Notes: generated by a model from the letters alone, not told the origin. Shown: positions 1 through 11,800, numbered from the stretch's first letter. The stretch is 64,000 nt of DNA from Delphinapterus leucas (GCF_002288925.2 NW_022098008.1:5618971-5682970), one strand, 5' to 3'. Numbers and translations: made by a program.

Positions 1-654
1 TCAAAGTGAGCTCAACTTCCAAGGCCTAAATCAACTGTCCTTCACCTTGGAGTTTTTCCTAGAGCTCTTCACATGCTATGGTCACTTCCATCTCTCTGTT
101 CAAAATGAACATTCCTTTATATTCTCCTGGACCACTTTGGTCCCTTTTCATTTCTGCTCCTCTTCCTGTTAGCGTTCACTGTTTGAATGAATTTCTATTT
201 GCCAAAGGACCATGGAGTAGATTTTAAATCCTTGGAGTAAAGATTTATGTTATCTGGGGTTGTTAATGGGAATAGTGGCAAAGGTTTAGTGCTGCTAGTT
301 TCTAAATTTTACTCATACCTTAAAACATACATCTCTTTGGTATGTGACCAAATGCAAAATGATGGCAAGATCAGATGAAGATGAAGATCAATAAAGTTAA
401 TATGAGTCTTGCAGTTTGGCCTAAATCTATAAATAGAGATGGCATTTTAATGGAATTAATCAAATAGAATTATTTTCCCCAAGAAACAATTATTTTCCCC
501 AAGAATTAATCAAATAGAATTATTTTCCCCAAGATCTTAACTTTACTGAAGATCAATAAAGTTAATATGAGTCTTGCAGTTTGGCCTAAATCTGTAAATA
601 GAGATGGCATTTTAATGGAATTAATCAAATAGAATTATTTTCCCCAAGAAACAA
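1..654 (+). repeat. Left copy of a 654 bp near-identical direct duplication
   Basis: Bases 1-654 match 8231-8884 in the same orientation with only two differences that I can find (429 versus 8659, and 594 versus 8824), so the copies are over 99.6% identical. The match starts at the first base of the window, so the true left limit may lie upstream. The right limit is sharp: after the shared acaa the copies diverge at 655 and 8885. The first ~135 bases resemble the tail of the L2 element that runs unbroken into 8231, so the copy at 8231 has the more complete left context. This is either a recent duplication or an assembly duplication; the sequence alone cannot decide. Confidence 0.95.
382..654 (+). 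repeat. Internal 108 bp duplication with a 57 bp spacer
   Basis: A 108 bp unit at 382-489 recurs at 547-654, offset 165, differing at one base (A at 429, G at 594). The 57 bp spacer carries further partial copies of the unit's end, so the 16-mer aattattttccccaag is seen four times between about 467 and 650. The same arrangement is present in the right-hand copy (8612-8719 and 8777-8884), so this local duplication is older than the 654 bp duplication. Confidence 0.92.
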
Positions 655-1089
655 TGTCAACAAGCCTACAAGGTACCCACAATTATCATTGTTATCATTT
701 TACACCAGAGGGAACCGGGGATGCAGAGTTAGACCCAGGCCGGGTAGTGTGTGGGCCTGGAATGAAGCTCTCCCTTTCCTTCTCTTCCAAGTTTCACCAG
801 AACCTGTAAGTCAGGTGTTGCCCCATCTTACAGAAGAGGAGCTAAAGGTCAGAAAGGGTATCATTATTTCATTTATTGGTTTATTCACTCACTTGATTCA
901 TCCATTCATCCAGCCGTCCACTATCCATCCATCCATCACTCAGTAAGCTTCCACTTAGCAATTACTATGTGTTAAGCCAATATCCAGTCTTTCTGCTTTT
1001 TCCTTGATAATAAGAAACACCTCGGACACTTGATGACTCTACAGTCCCCCAATTATGGCTACTTTAAGTATGGTCTCTGGATCGAAAAC
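655..1089. other. No gene; weak MIR-like stretch and a short tcca repeat
   Basis: About 670-870 has scattered MIR-like phrases (cattttacacc, cagaagagg) but is too diverged to call. About 895-942 is an imperfect (tcca)n tract. The 85-codon frame at 689-946 runs into that simple repeat and has no recognisable domain. Confidence 0.5.
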
Positions 1090-1225
1090 ATGGGTGTCAC
1101 CTGAGAGCTTGCTAGAAGTGGGGACTCATGGGCCCCATCCTAGACCTACTGAATAAGAACCTGCATTTTAACAAAACCCTCTTCTTCTTGGGGATTTGAA
1201 TCTACATTAGCATTTAAGAGGTGAA
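1090..1225 (+). mobile_element. MER5A-like hAT DNA transposon fragment
   Basis: The stretch reads cacctgagagcttgctagaa, then the ccccatcctagacctactga block and gcattttaacaaaaccct, all in the order of the non-autonomous MER5A element, followed by a degraded end. There is no coding capacity. It is an old placental relic; the family name is from memory of the consensus. Confidence 0.75.
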
Positions 1226-1589
1226 ACTGTCCCAGGAGAAACTTGTCATCAGAGAAGTTTGGGACATACTCATGGGCATCATGTGGAGGGTTTTGATGTC
1301 TAGAGAGGTGTGGGGCTTTATCTTTGCCCACAGGAAGCTCACCATAAAGGCTCCAGGACTTTTTTTCTGAAAGTGGCCTCCAAGGATTGTTATTTGAAGA
1401 GTCTAAAATCAAGAGGGCCCCAACCCTGCCATTAAGCCCCCAATTCAGGGCCCCTCTTCTCCTCACCCTGCCCCAGCTTGTATCTTTGTTCTACACCATC
1501 ACTGACTCTGTGTGGCAACTTTTGTGACACTTGTTAAGAATATTGTAGAGGACCTTGAATTAAATGACATCCACTCTGGGTGCATCTTC
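1226..1589. other. No recognised feature
   Basis: Single-copy-looking sequence. The minus-strand 106-codon frame at 1146-1466 overlaps the MER5A relic and has no protein-like composition that I recognise. Confidence 0.4.
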
Positions 1590-2225
1590 CTGATACTGGA
1601 CCCCTAGGCTGGGAAGCCTGATGTGGAGCTCAGAGCTCTCACTCCTGTGGGAGAACCTCCATGATATAATTATTCTCCAGTTTGTGGGTCACTCACCCAG
1701 AGGGTACGAGGTTTGATTATTTTGCAAGTGCACCCCACTACCGTCTCATTGCGGCTTCTTTTTTGTCTTTGGATGTAGAATATCTTTTTTGGTAGGTTCC
1801 AGTCTTTTTTTTCTTAGATTCAATTTTGTTTATTTATTTTTAGTTTTGGTTGCGTTGGGTCTTTGTTGCTGCGTGTGGGCTTTCTCTGGTTGTGGCGAGC
1901 AGGGGTTACTCTGTTGTGGTGTGCGGGCTTCTCATTGCGGTGGCTTCTCTTGTTGCAGAGCACAAGAGAAGGTGCACAGGCTTTAGTAGTTGTGGTACGC
2001 GGGCTCTAGAGCACAGGCTCAGTAGTTGTGATACATGTGGGATCTTCCTGGACCAGGGATCAAACCCATGTCCCCTGCATTGGCAGGAAGATTCATAACC
2101 ACTGCACCACCAGGGAAGTCCCCAGTCTTTTTTTTAAATTGATGGTTGTTCAGCAGTCAGCTGTGAGTTTGGTGTTCTCATGAGAGGAGGTGAGCTCATG
2201 TCACTCTACTCCACCATCTTGTCTC
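1590..2225 (-). mobile_element. Possible L1 5'-region or LTR-like fragment split by a SINE
   Basis: Sequence on both sides of the SINE at 1813-2121 (for example gggagaacctcc, ctttgtctttgga, tactccaccatcttgt) reads like a repeat I associate with cetartiodactyl genomes, possibly an L1 5' region in reverse. I cannot name the family with certainty. The SINE target duplication joins the two halves smoothly, so the host element is older than the SINE. Confidence 0.35.
1813..2121 (-). mobile_element. CHR-type tRNA-derived SINE, minus strand
   Basis: The reverse complement starts with the cetartiodactyl SINE head (gggacttccctggtggtgca) and contains a B box reading ggtttgatccc, one base off the GGTTCGANNCC pol III consensus. 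The A/T-rich tail lies on the left near 1813-1840. The flanks carry the target-site duplication ccagtctttttttt at 1799-1812 and 2122-2135, showing insertion by L1-type target-primed reverse transcription. Most CpG sites are decayed, so this is a mid-aged copy. Confidence 0.93.
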
Positions 2226-2618
2226 CTCAACCTTGGTAAATGTTTTTTTTTTTTAAGTGAAGAATTTTCCCAGAGTTTCCAAATTCCAAGAAGTGATCAT
2301 TGGAACAACTGTGGTGGGTGCCACCTCCTTCTGATGCAGTCACAAAACATCCTTTGATAATAGCTGTGTAGGGATCTTCAGGCCTTTCCATCCATCAACA
2401 ATACTCATTTGAACATCTTGCTACTTCCCCTGTTTATGTTTCATTGCTTTGCCAGTTGAAATATAGGTGAATCCAGCAGACACGAATGTATAAACCAGAT
2501 TGCTTTGCTATACTGAATGGTGTCTATAAAGACAGACCAGAGTAGGGAAGCAGATTCTTCAGGATTTTCTTCCTGTAAGGTGGTCGTTCTTCAAGTGAGG
2601 TCTCTAGAGATGCAGCTT

Positions 2619-2787
2619 TTTTTTTTTTTTAACATCTTTATTGGAGTATAATTGCTTTACAATGTTGTATAATTTCTGCTTTATAATAAAGTGAATCAGC
2701 TATACATATACATATATCCCCATATCTCCTACCTCTTGCATCTCCCTCCCACTCTCCCTTACCCCACCCCTCTAGGTGGTTGCAAAT
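2619..2787 (-). mobile_element. L1 3' end, 5'-truncated, minus strand
   Basis: A T-run near 2619-2631 is followed by the reverse complement of the L1 3' UTR (aacatctttattggagtata, then gctttacaatgttgt) up to the C/T-rich block ending cccctctaggtggt. Imperfect flanking repeats, tagagatgcagcttt near 2605 and tagaggtgcagcttt near 2788, look like a target-site duplication. It is non-coding and severely truncated. Confidence 0.9.
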
Positions 2788-2802
2788 TAGAGGTGCAGCT
2801 TT

Positions 2803-3329
2803 AAATGACAAATGAGGTCTTTGCAACAGTGATCACTTTCAGTGGTAATGCATTATCATAGTCTTCAAGAGATATCAACAGGGTAAAATGAATAATAATT
2901 TTCTTAGTTCAACCAATCGGCTACAAGCAGGCAAAATCAGTACCATAAGTAACGTTTTGTAATGAAGCACACTCTGGATATGGGTACGTATAGTGCATGT
3001 GTGTGTATGTTGACAGAGATATGGAATATTTTAAAAAATAGCTTTGAAAAGACGCTTTTTGCTAATTTTATATAAAAGACCAACAGCAGTTTTCTGTGAA
3101 ACTTCAATATGCAGGGAATTGGAATGCAAATACTGATGAATGTCTTCTGAAGAAGGTAGCAGCTATATTGTGTTAAATATAATGTGTTCAATTAAACAAG
3201 TGGCTCTGATATATTTTTATTTGGACAGCTAAATCTTCACTAACGTTCTTAAATCCACACTGCTGGTGTGCACACGTGATATTTCTGGACTTTAGCTCCC
3301 CTTCAGTAAACAGCATCTTCAATTTTATG
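2803..3329. other. No recognised feature
   Basis: A/T-rich single-copy sequence. The minus frames at 2937-3191 and 3188-3439 are short with no domain I can see; the second overlaps a MIR. Confidence 0.4.
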
Positions 3330-3480
3330 ACAGTTTTCAGTTTACTGCATAATGCCACCTGTGTCAGAGGAGGAAACCAAAGCTCAGACAGGTTACATGA
3401 TTCACCCAAGGTCACAGAGCCACCAAATATGAGAGACATGATTTGAACTCCGGTCTTCTGCGACCTCTCTAAGTATTTAG
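3330..3480 (-). mobile_element. MIR SINE fragment, minus strand
   Basis: The core phrases aggaggaaaccaaagctcag, caaggtcacagagccacc and gatttgaactccggtct match the reverse-complement MIR consensus in order. This is an ancient mammalian SINE without function I can infer. Confidence 0.85.
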
Positions 3481-4980
3481 CTATACTGGTGATTAGGGAT
3501 GCTGGCAGGAGCCCGAATTCTGCAGTGCAAGTTATGCCATGCTTCTCAGTTTTTAAAATGTGGAGGTTGTTTTACTTGACATGATTCACATTTTACAAAA
3601 AACAAACCCAGGGAAAAAATCAATGAGAAAAACAGTCTATCGATTTTAAGGTACTTAAATAAAAAGACTGTGTTTATTAAGCCAGAATTTAATTGAAGTG
3701 TCTCAGTGAGGGGTTCACACCCCAGCCTTCACATTTTCCCTTTGGTGGCTTCCTTAGATTTAGGATTGGGCTTTGAAGCAGTTTTTCTGTCCTGCTCAAA
3801 TGAATCCCTGGGAATTCTTGAAAATGAGTTCATATATATGAAACAATTGTTTCTGATTGGCATACTCTAATAAACAACATCTGTGATGTTCTAGAACTGA
3901 AAATAATTGCTTATTATCTTCTTGTTCTAAATAAATGTTTGTTCAAAGCTGCTCTAAATTGGAAAGTTTTCATTGTCATATGCCTACTTCATGAGGCAGT
4001 TTGTGAAACCCAAGCCACTCGGGGCCATCCTGAAACGTGAAGGCTGTCAGGCCTCGGGGACTGCCCTTCATCACCGCATGGGGGATCACACCCAGGGGCT
4101 CTGCAGTACATGGGCTCCCAGGCTAAATTACTCTATGTTCCAAGTAAAATCCAGGTGTCAGCTACAGTTTCTCAGCCACATGCGGTGAGAGAATTTGCCT
4201 GAATCTCCTGGTCCCTGACCCTGCACCTTAGCAAGTGTACAGCCCATGGGAGCCCAAGCTCCACCTTGAATTTCAAGGAAACCTACGAGGCTCAGAGTCT
4301 CCTCCTGGAGTTGGCCTCTCCTGTGCAGCGTCTGTTCCTGTTGGTCTCAGCCCTTCATCGGGAGATTTCCTCCACCTTCCTTGCTCCTCTTGAATGTTCT
4401 CTCCATTAGTTTTTAATTTCCTCGGGGCCTCTGTGGTTCTGTTTTCTGATAACCATAATGCTTCTGCCCACGGCATGCTGTCCTTTCACGGTAGCACTAC
4501 CTTTCATTTTCTCTTTGAGATTATTAGTGTGTGTGCGATTTTAAAGTTTTATGTTCCCTGCACCATGCCAGCTTGTTTTGAGTTCCTTTGGTTGTTGGCT
4601 TTTTTTTCTCCCTACCCACTTCTTAAAAAATTGTCTTTGTGTTGGTCTTGTCCTTACATGTTGGAGGCTTCCTTCAAATGACTCATGGTGCTTGGTTGCC
4701 CACCTCTGGTTTTGAAAGGGAGTTGACAAAAATCTGACTAGACGTACCGTGAAATTGAGTGTCTTCCTGAGGATGGTAGTCTTGATGAAGAGACCTCACC
4801 GTTCTGCTGGAGAACCCACAAATGTCAGTCTCTAGGTCTTTCTTCTTGGTCTGGTTGGTCCTCCAAGAGTAATTTTCTGTCCTCTCCTGCCTGTGTCATA
4901 ATTGGCTGACATTGCTCTGGGCTCTGGGTGAGGGTAAGGGCGCTGGGACACTAGCGTGCAGTTTCTAGACCTGTGTTATC
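3481..4980. other. 1.5 kb without recognised gene or repeat
   Basis: Several short frames occur (for example 3973-4188 plus and 4394-4681 plus) but none has a recognisable domain or splice context. No simple repeat or clear transposon is visible. Confidence 0.4.
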
Positions 4981-4988
4981 CTGTACGG

Positions 4989-5290
4989 AAAATTTTTTTT
5001 TATAAATTAATTTGTTTTATTTATTTTTGGCTGCATTGGGTCTTTGTTGCTGAATGCAGGCTTTCTCTAGTTGTGGCAAGAGGGGGCTACTTTGCGTTGC
5101 TGTGTGCGGCCTTCTTATTGCAGTGGTTTCTCTTGTTGCAGAGCACGGGCTCTAGGCACGCAGGCTTCAGTAGTTGTGGTGCATGGGCTTTGTTGCTCCA
5201 CGGCTTGTGGGATCTTCCTGGACCAGGGATCAAAACCGTGTCCCCTGCATTGGCAGGAGGATTCTTAACCACTGTGCCACGAGGGAAGTC
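4989..5290 (-). mobile_element. CHR-type tRNA-derived SINE, minus strand
   Basis: This is a full-length-looking SINE of the same family as 1813-2121: an A/T-rich tail on the left (tttatttatttttggctgca), the body, and the tRNA-related head on the right (gtgccacgagggaagtc). The B box in the reverse complement reads ggttttgatcc with an insertion-type change, so it is degraded. The frames around 4956-5593 are products of this element and its flank. Confidence 0.92.
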
Positions 5291-6240
5291 ATTAAAATGA
5301 ATAAAAATTTAAAAAATACTTTTTCAGTTGTAGCTTCCAGAGCATTCCCATCATCTTGGAGAGTTGAGTTGAAGAGCACTGCTCCAGTTCCATGCCACCT
5401 TCAGGAAGGCAACCTGCCGTGGGCTGGGCTGGTGGCCCTGGGATTAGGATCTCTGTGGTTCAACCTCTCCAGAAAGAAAACTCCAGCATTTGGTTGGGGT
5501 GCGGTGGAGGCTCTGCTTCTCCCACAGACTGATTTCAGGTGTTCCTCCCTAGGATGGTACCTGGTCCTGGACCTTCTTCATTCTGCGACATAACATAACT
5601 CCCTCTTGTTCCCTCACTGCAGGCACTTTATTTATACTCTCTCTGCTCTGCTAAATCAGTTTCCACTCACCCATCTGCTCTATCCCAGAATTTTGTTGAC
5701 ATCCTTTATTCACTATTGCCTTCCCTTCTGTTTGCATTGCTTTTGTGGTTTTATGAGCTTTGTATCGTATTATCCTCCTGCAGTGGGAGCTCAGGAGGAA
5801 CCATGGCTTGTCCTGTGGGTTCTACCCTCAATGTTTGACCTGGAAGACCTGTCGCTTCTGATTATCTATGTCAGAGGCCTCAGGCAAGGAAGTGAACTCT
5901 AAGGAGTCTTTTGCTAGAGGCAAAAGAAGGCAAAATTATCACGAAGAGTAGCTGAAGCCACTGATGGCCTGAGGCTTTCAATAAGTAAGACAGCTGTTAA
6001 GCAGGACAGAAATGAGCCTGAAACACTAGTTTCCTGCTTCCCAGTTTGGATGACAGCTCTTCCATGGTCATGAGGTTGAACCTCATTCCAAATGTTTAGG
6101 TGGAAGGAGGATTTGCATGGTGTGCCCTACCTCAGGCATGTTAGAATTTTGTCTTTCATTAAAGATAAACTTCTTTCGAATATAAGCAATGACTGAGAGT
6201 CAAATCTGGTTTTAGTAACATGCTGTAAGAACTAATACCA
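5291..6240. other. No recognised gene
   Basis: C/T-rich stretches around 5600-5780 faintly recall L2 but I cannot align them. The 139-codon frame at 5174-5593 begins inside the SINE and reads through its flank, so it is not a gene. Confidence 0.4.
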
Positions 6241-6260
6241 CCCTGGTATTCCAGAGTATA

Positions 6261-6285
6261 TCCATCCATCCATCCATCCATCCAA
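6261..6285 (+). repeat. (atcc)n microsatellite
   Basis: About six tandem tcca units, perfect, in otherwise A/T-rich single-copy DNA. Confidence 0.9.
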
Positions 6286-6824
6286 TAAAAATTTATTTAG
6301 TAGGTTTAGGTGCCTGACTTACAGTCCATAAAATAACAAAAGCACTGATAATAGCATAAAAATATTTTTAATAACTGATAATATAAAAATTCTCAGAAAG
6401 TCTATTTTCTCAGATATTTTCACCAATTCTCTGCACTCCTTTATAAAATTAATGAGCACCATTAGCATAGGGCTTAGATATAAAATTTAGATTAACCCAA
6501 ATTTTGAAATCACTGGAATCTGAACAAATATTTTTCCTTCAACGCTTTTTGGGTGTTTTTAAAATCTTACTCTCTGGTAATTCTCTCCTGCAGCTGATAA
6601 CTACTTTCATCTTCCAGATCAATATTCCTCCAAGGCATGTTCTCTCTCCCTCTCTCTTCCTCCACAGCTAAGCTTCTGCAAGGTGGTAGTTATGGAGATT
6701 GCACCTCTTTCTTTGACTTGAATATTGACTCCAGAGGACTCATTTTACAAGTATTTCCAGCTCTATGTAGAAGAGATCTGGGCCTGGGTCTATAGCTAAG
6801 ATACATTCTGACAAATATCAGAAG
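6286..6824. other. No recognised feature
   Basis: A/T-rich sequence without an open frame or a repeat that I can name. Confidence 0.4.
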
Positions 6825-8365
6825 TAAACAGGTCAGACCACTCCTTCAACTAACTCTCAATTCTTTTAACTATTTAACTCTCCAGTCTGTTCACTACCAA
6901 TGGCTCATTCCTCTCTAGCTTTAATTGTTTCCTTCAGCTTTCTATCTCCTCCAGTTGCCTCCCAAGTCTTGCCTTGCTTTCACTATCTACTTGCAGCCCA
7001 AATATAGCCTCTATTTCTACCTCTTTCCACTGCAGTCTTTCTCTGGTCTCCCTCATCCTGCTGAAACTGCATGCTTCAATAATTATCAATACCCCACTGG
7101 TCAGCAAATCCAATGATCTTTTCATAAACCTCCTTTGGATCTTTCAACAGTCTTCAGCATTGCTAACCATTCTTTCTTCACCTCTGACTTCTCTCTCTTT
7201 TTTTTTTTTTTCGATACGCAGGCCTCTCACTGTTGTGGCCTCTCCCATTGCGGAGCAGCAGGCTCCAGACGCGCAGGCTCAGCAGCCATGGCTCACGGGC
7301 CCAGCCGCTCCGTGGCATGTGGGATCTTCCTGGACCGGGGCACGAACCCGTGTCCCCTGCATCGGCAGGCGGACTCCCAACCACTGCGCCACCAGGGAAG
7401 CCCCCGACTTCTCTTTTATATTCATGATTCTGTTTTCTCGTTCTTCTCTTAACTTGCCAGTATCTGCTTCTATCACCTCCATATTGCCCTTCTCTAAGAT
7501 TCAGGTTTCATCCCCGTTTTTCTCTCTCCATAATCTCTACCTCTGAGTGCTCAACATGACACTGGTGACTCCCAAATAGATGGCAAGCTCTGACCTCTCT
7601 TCCCAGCTCTTGTCCCACATCCTGAACTTCATCCTGGCATTAGCAGTTATTCTGCTGTTCTCTCACCTTTGAGTGTGAGTGCATATTATTTTCAAAGATG
7701 CGTCTCATCTCAATTTCCCCAATTCCTTTACCATTGCCTTTTTCTAAGTCCCTTCAAGTGAAAGCATTTTTGCTTTTACTCTTCCCTTGGGCTCTGTGTC
7801 TCTGGCCATCAAGTCTCACAGCCATCTTCCCCCTGCTTATTCCCTCCGTGTCATGTCATTTCAGGTCATTATGGCTTCTGCCTTGTGCTTGTGCAACAGC
7901 TTTCAACCTACCATTTCTAGCTCCTCCATGACGTACACAAACAGAAGTCTAACCTTCCTGAAATGGTGCTTTATTACATCATTATTCATCTCTAAAATGT
8001 TCAGTGTTTCCCTGCTTTCTAGAGGATCGATGTCAATTCCTTGTCTTGGTGTCCAAGGCTTCCTATAGTCTAGCACCAGACTCTCTTTATGTTCTCTGTT
8101 CCTTTCCATGAGCCTCACCTGTTGGAAACTACCCTCTGCAGCTGTTCTGTGTTTTGCTGAGCCTCCAACTTTGCTAACCCTCTTCACCTACCTAAGAGGA
8201 ATCTGCCTCTAAGTCTTTCTCCCCATATCTTCAAAGTGAGCTCAACTTCCAAGGCCTAAATCAACTGTCCTTCACCTTGGAGTTTTTCCTAGAGCTCTTC
8301 ACATGCTATGGTCACTTCCATCTCTCTGTTCAAAATGAACATTCCTTTATATTCTCCTGGACCAC
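6825..8365 (+). mobile_element. L2 (CR1-clade LINE) 3' half, plus strand, split by a SINE
   Basis: The long C/T-rich stretch follows the order of the L2 reverse-transcriptase 3' region: caatgatcttttcataaacc, cagcattgctaacc, gacactggtgactcccaaat, then a degraded end running into the 8231 duplication. Frames are broken throughout, so the plus-strand frames 6974-7546 and 7698-7931 are relics of L2 and SINE sequence rather than genes. L2 stopped moving early in mammalian history. The boundaries are approximate. Confidence 0.75.
7195..7405 (-). mobile_element. Young CHR-type SINE inserted in L2, minus strand
   Basis: The reverse complement starts gggcttccctggtggcgcag, keeps an A-box-like tggcgcagtgg and a B box ggttcgtgccc, and ends in an A-run (T-run at 7198-7212). 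It is bounded by the target duplication gacttctct at 7186-7194 and 7406-7414. It retains more than a dozen CpGs, unlike its relatives at 1813 and 4989, which points to a much younger insertion. It lies inside the L2 element. Confidence 0.95.
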
Positions 8366-8884
8366 TTTGGTCCCTTTTCATTTCTGCTCCTCTTCCTGTT
8401 AGCGTTCACTGTTTGAATGAATTTCTATTTGCCAAAGGACCATGGAGTAGATTTTAAATCCTTGGAGTAAAGATTTATGTTATCTGGGGTTGTTAATGGG
8501 AATAGTGGCAAAGGTTTAGTGCTGCTAGTTTCTAAATTTTACTCATACCTTAAAACATACATCTCTTTGGTATGTGACCAAATGCAAAATGATGGCAAGA
8601 TCAGATGAAGATGAAGATCAATAAAGTTAATATGAGTCTTGCAGTTTGGCCTAAATCTGTAAATAGAGATGGCATTTTAATGGAATTAATCAAATAGAAT
8701 TATTTTCCCCAAGAAACAATTATTTTCCCCAAGAATTAATCAAATAGAATTATTTTCCCCAAGATCTTAACTTTACTGAAGATCAATAAAGTTAATATGA
8801 GTCTTGCAGTTTGGCCTAAATCTATAAATAGAGATGGCATTTTAATGGAATTAATCAAATAGAATTATTTTCCCCAAGAAACAA
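8231..8884 (+). repeat. Right copy of the 654 bp near-identical direct duplication
   Basis: This is the partner of 1-654, offset by 8230 bases. On its left it continues without a seam from L2-like sequence, while its right end changes abruptly to single-copy sequence at 8885. If this is a tandem duplication with an 8230 bp period, the unit would be 655-8884 and the sequence upstream of the window should match 655-8230. Confidence 0.95.
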
Positions 8885-11800
8885 AAGGCTGAAAAATTTG
8901 GTTTACCTGGATTTTTCTTACCTAGGATGTACAAATGTTGTAGTGGGGTGACTAATGTCCTATTTTTATTATTCTGTGTGAAGAGCTTTGTTCCTTATAG
9001 GTACCAGCTAAGTAGATGCCTATGGAATTTGAGAGTAGCTTCAATTTTCAGCCACTTTAGACCTCCCTGGTTTGAATGTGAAGTGGAATCATTAAGAGTG
9101 TTTGCATGACTAAGGTAAAAGCTTCTTTTCCTTCATGGAAGATTGAAATATCGAGTTCTTCAGAATTCCTAGCTCCTTTCATGCTGTGGAGTCGTCTTAC
9201 CCACCTGATCTCTTCCCTGTGCAATTTTCAGGTTTCTGAAGTTAGCGCTGCATCTCACCAGCAATTCCTGTGGATTGGAGGATGAGGTACCTTCTGTTAA
9301 CAATCATGATACAAATTTCTTCTTTAAAATTTAAGTGTGAAGTAGAAAATGAATAACTAGAAGAGGACTTAAGTGTATTTTTAGCTTTTTAATAGCTTCC
9401 CTCCTCACCAGAAACCCACTGGCTCTTGAGTGCAGTATAAAAAAGACATGGCAGGTCAGTGATTTTAAGTCTTTCCAGACAGAATTCCCTAAAGAGAAAA
9501 CTGGACATGAGTAGGTAAAGAGAGGCACAATAAAAACATGATGGGCTTGGTCTGAATACTAGCAAACCCAGGGCAGAGGGGGACACGTCTGTCATTCCTT
9601 CTGTTGATAACCCCATGGTGTCATGTTGCCCTGTGTCCCATCTCTGCCCCTCAAGCCAAGAATTGCTTTTTAGCAAAGTGAGACCCATCAAATGTGGCCT
9701 TCGATTGCAAAACCTTTCTGGTGAGTTTTTATGCAGCTGTGTTTTGCCATGTTCCTGGCCCCTAAATTTGCTGTGCCCTTTTCCTGAACTGGAAAGGACT
9801 CTTCTGAAATTTAGCTCATCTTCTGGTCGAGTTAATCATGTGGTGATAATAAGAAGAATAACGTGTGAGAGCAGGCAGGTTATGTAACTTGTTTTTTCTC
9901 TGCCACAATTAATAGCTCTAACACTGCCAGAGAGCGCTGTTTAAAAAGATGGTTTAACTGGAAGCGCTTCTGGCCCTTTATGTGCTTTGACTATCAGGAT
10001 TCCATGTGTTTGTGCAGAAAGTGAAAAATCATGGAGAATAATCGTGGGGGAGCTTGGAGGAGAAAAGGGTCTGTTTAGTCCAGGAAATGGAAAAGAAGCA
10101 GGCTGGGCAGGCTTTAAGCTCTCAAAGGACTTTGCTGTGAACCCCGGTGTCCTCACTGGGAGTGGTTGTCAGTTCCATGAACTCCTTTCTCTGTGCTTCC
10201 TTATCACCTTGAACTGCTTCTATTGGCCACGTTGGCATGATACTGGGAGGCAAGTTGGAAAACGGTGGATTCCCAGACCTGCAGTCAGAGGGCAACTCCT
10301 CATACTACAGAAAGCAGGAAGCACCTCAGTATTTAAGTTTTTGCCTAATGAAACATTTGTTTTTCAATTCATATCCATCCTAAAAGGACTTTTCCTTTTC
10401 TTGACTGGAGGAAGTCGGCAACTGGTGGGGGGACACACAAATGAGAACTGAGGGTTACTGAAGCTTTGTGCAAAGGGAGTGTTCAGCTGAGATGGGTATC
10501 TGCCAGCAGGTTGGGGAGCAGTAGAGTCGGGGGCTGAATCTACTCTATGTAAACTCTGAGTAATACTGGATTTTTCTGAAAACGGCAATGAAAGTCTAGA
10601 AGGAGGACGCAGTATCCAGCAGATCATTGTGGGACAAGAACTGTGTTAGATATGAAAGTGGATCAATGGAACCAGGACCCGACACGAGGATCAGTGTGGA
10701 CTGGGCCCTGGAAACAACGGGTAGGTTTTACTGTAACTCCATAACAAAGAGACCGTGGAGTCAGTGCGCTGTTTTATCTATGTGTAAATTATATACATAT
10801 ATCATACTTTGCTGAATTTGATGATATTCAACCTAATTAGGGTAAACCATAGACTTCACTACTTTTATAATGTGGTTTGTTATTTGAAATGAAGCCTCTT
10901 ATGGTCACTAGTTACAGATATTGTTATGTATGGATTTTTCTCTGCTGACAGCCTTGCCCCTGAGTTCGTAGGGGAGCAATCAGAGGAGAACTTCCTCATC
11001 CTCTCCCTGCCATAAACTCTGCTGTCCCTCCAATGACAGGAGTGGCTCTTCCTTGTCTCAGCAAAGTCCAGATCTCACCCTGTGCACTGTACTCCATCCT
11101 TTCTCGTTCTTTCCAGCATGAAATACTCCCTTTACATCTTCCATAATCAAATTTTAGTTTTTACGATGTCATTTACATCAGCATATAGAAAGGCTGTATT
11201 TTTCCCTTTAGGACATCCTTTGCCGGCACAATTACCCCTCCAGCTACTAGTTCATTTCACTATAACCCTTTAGAGTAAATTTCCTAAGAGTGGTCTTTTC
11301 CTATCTTCACTTTTTTTTACCTCTCATTCTCATTTGGGTGTATTTCAAGTGAAACTTTGACCCAACAATCCCACTGAGATAGTCATTATTAAGGTCTCAA
11401 ATCCTGTGGTCCTTCTAATTCCCAGCAGCATCCAGTAGATTACATGTGCACTAATGTGCTAATGTATTATATGTAACACAAAATGTGTCCTAAAAGAGAA
11501 ACGGAAAATCTTATATTAAAGGTAACGTGGATATAATTTTAAAATTTCTTTTATATCACCACAGCTTCAAACTATCTTTTGCTAGTATCTCAATGCTATC
11601 AGGTAGGATTGTTAATATGGGCGGATATAAGTCTTTACTGCTAATCGTCTTTGAATGATTTTGAGTGTTTTGAGCTGACTCTTGTCAAATCCAATTAGAC
11701 CACCATACTTTGCCTCTTCTGAAGATTAAAGAGGACTCATCAGGAAGGCCGCCCTTCCCCCCTCGGTCACCTGTACTTGCACAGTAAGCTTTATGTTTAG

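Noticed and set aside
5174..5593. 139-codon plus-strand frame
   Set aside because: It starts inside the SINE at 4989-5290 and reads into the flank. No domain.
6974..7546. 190-codon plus-strand frame
   Set aside because: It runs across L2 sequence and the reverse of a young SINE; the open frame is a by-product of C/T-rich repeat sequence.
9987..10451. 154-codon plus-strand frame as a possible gene
   Set aside because: No recognisable domain or splice-bounded exon, and it has an antisense frame at its end. A single frame of this length is expected by chance in 64 kb.
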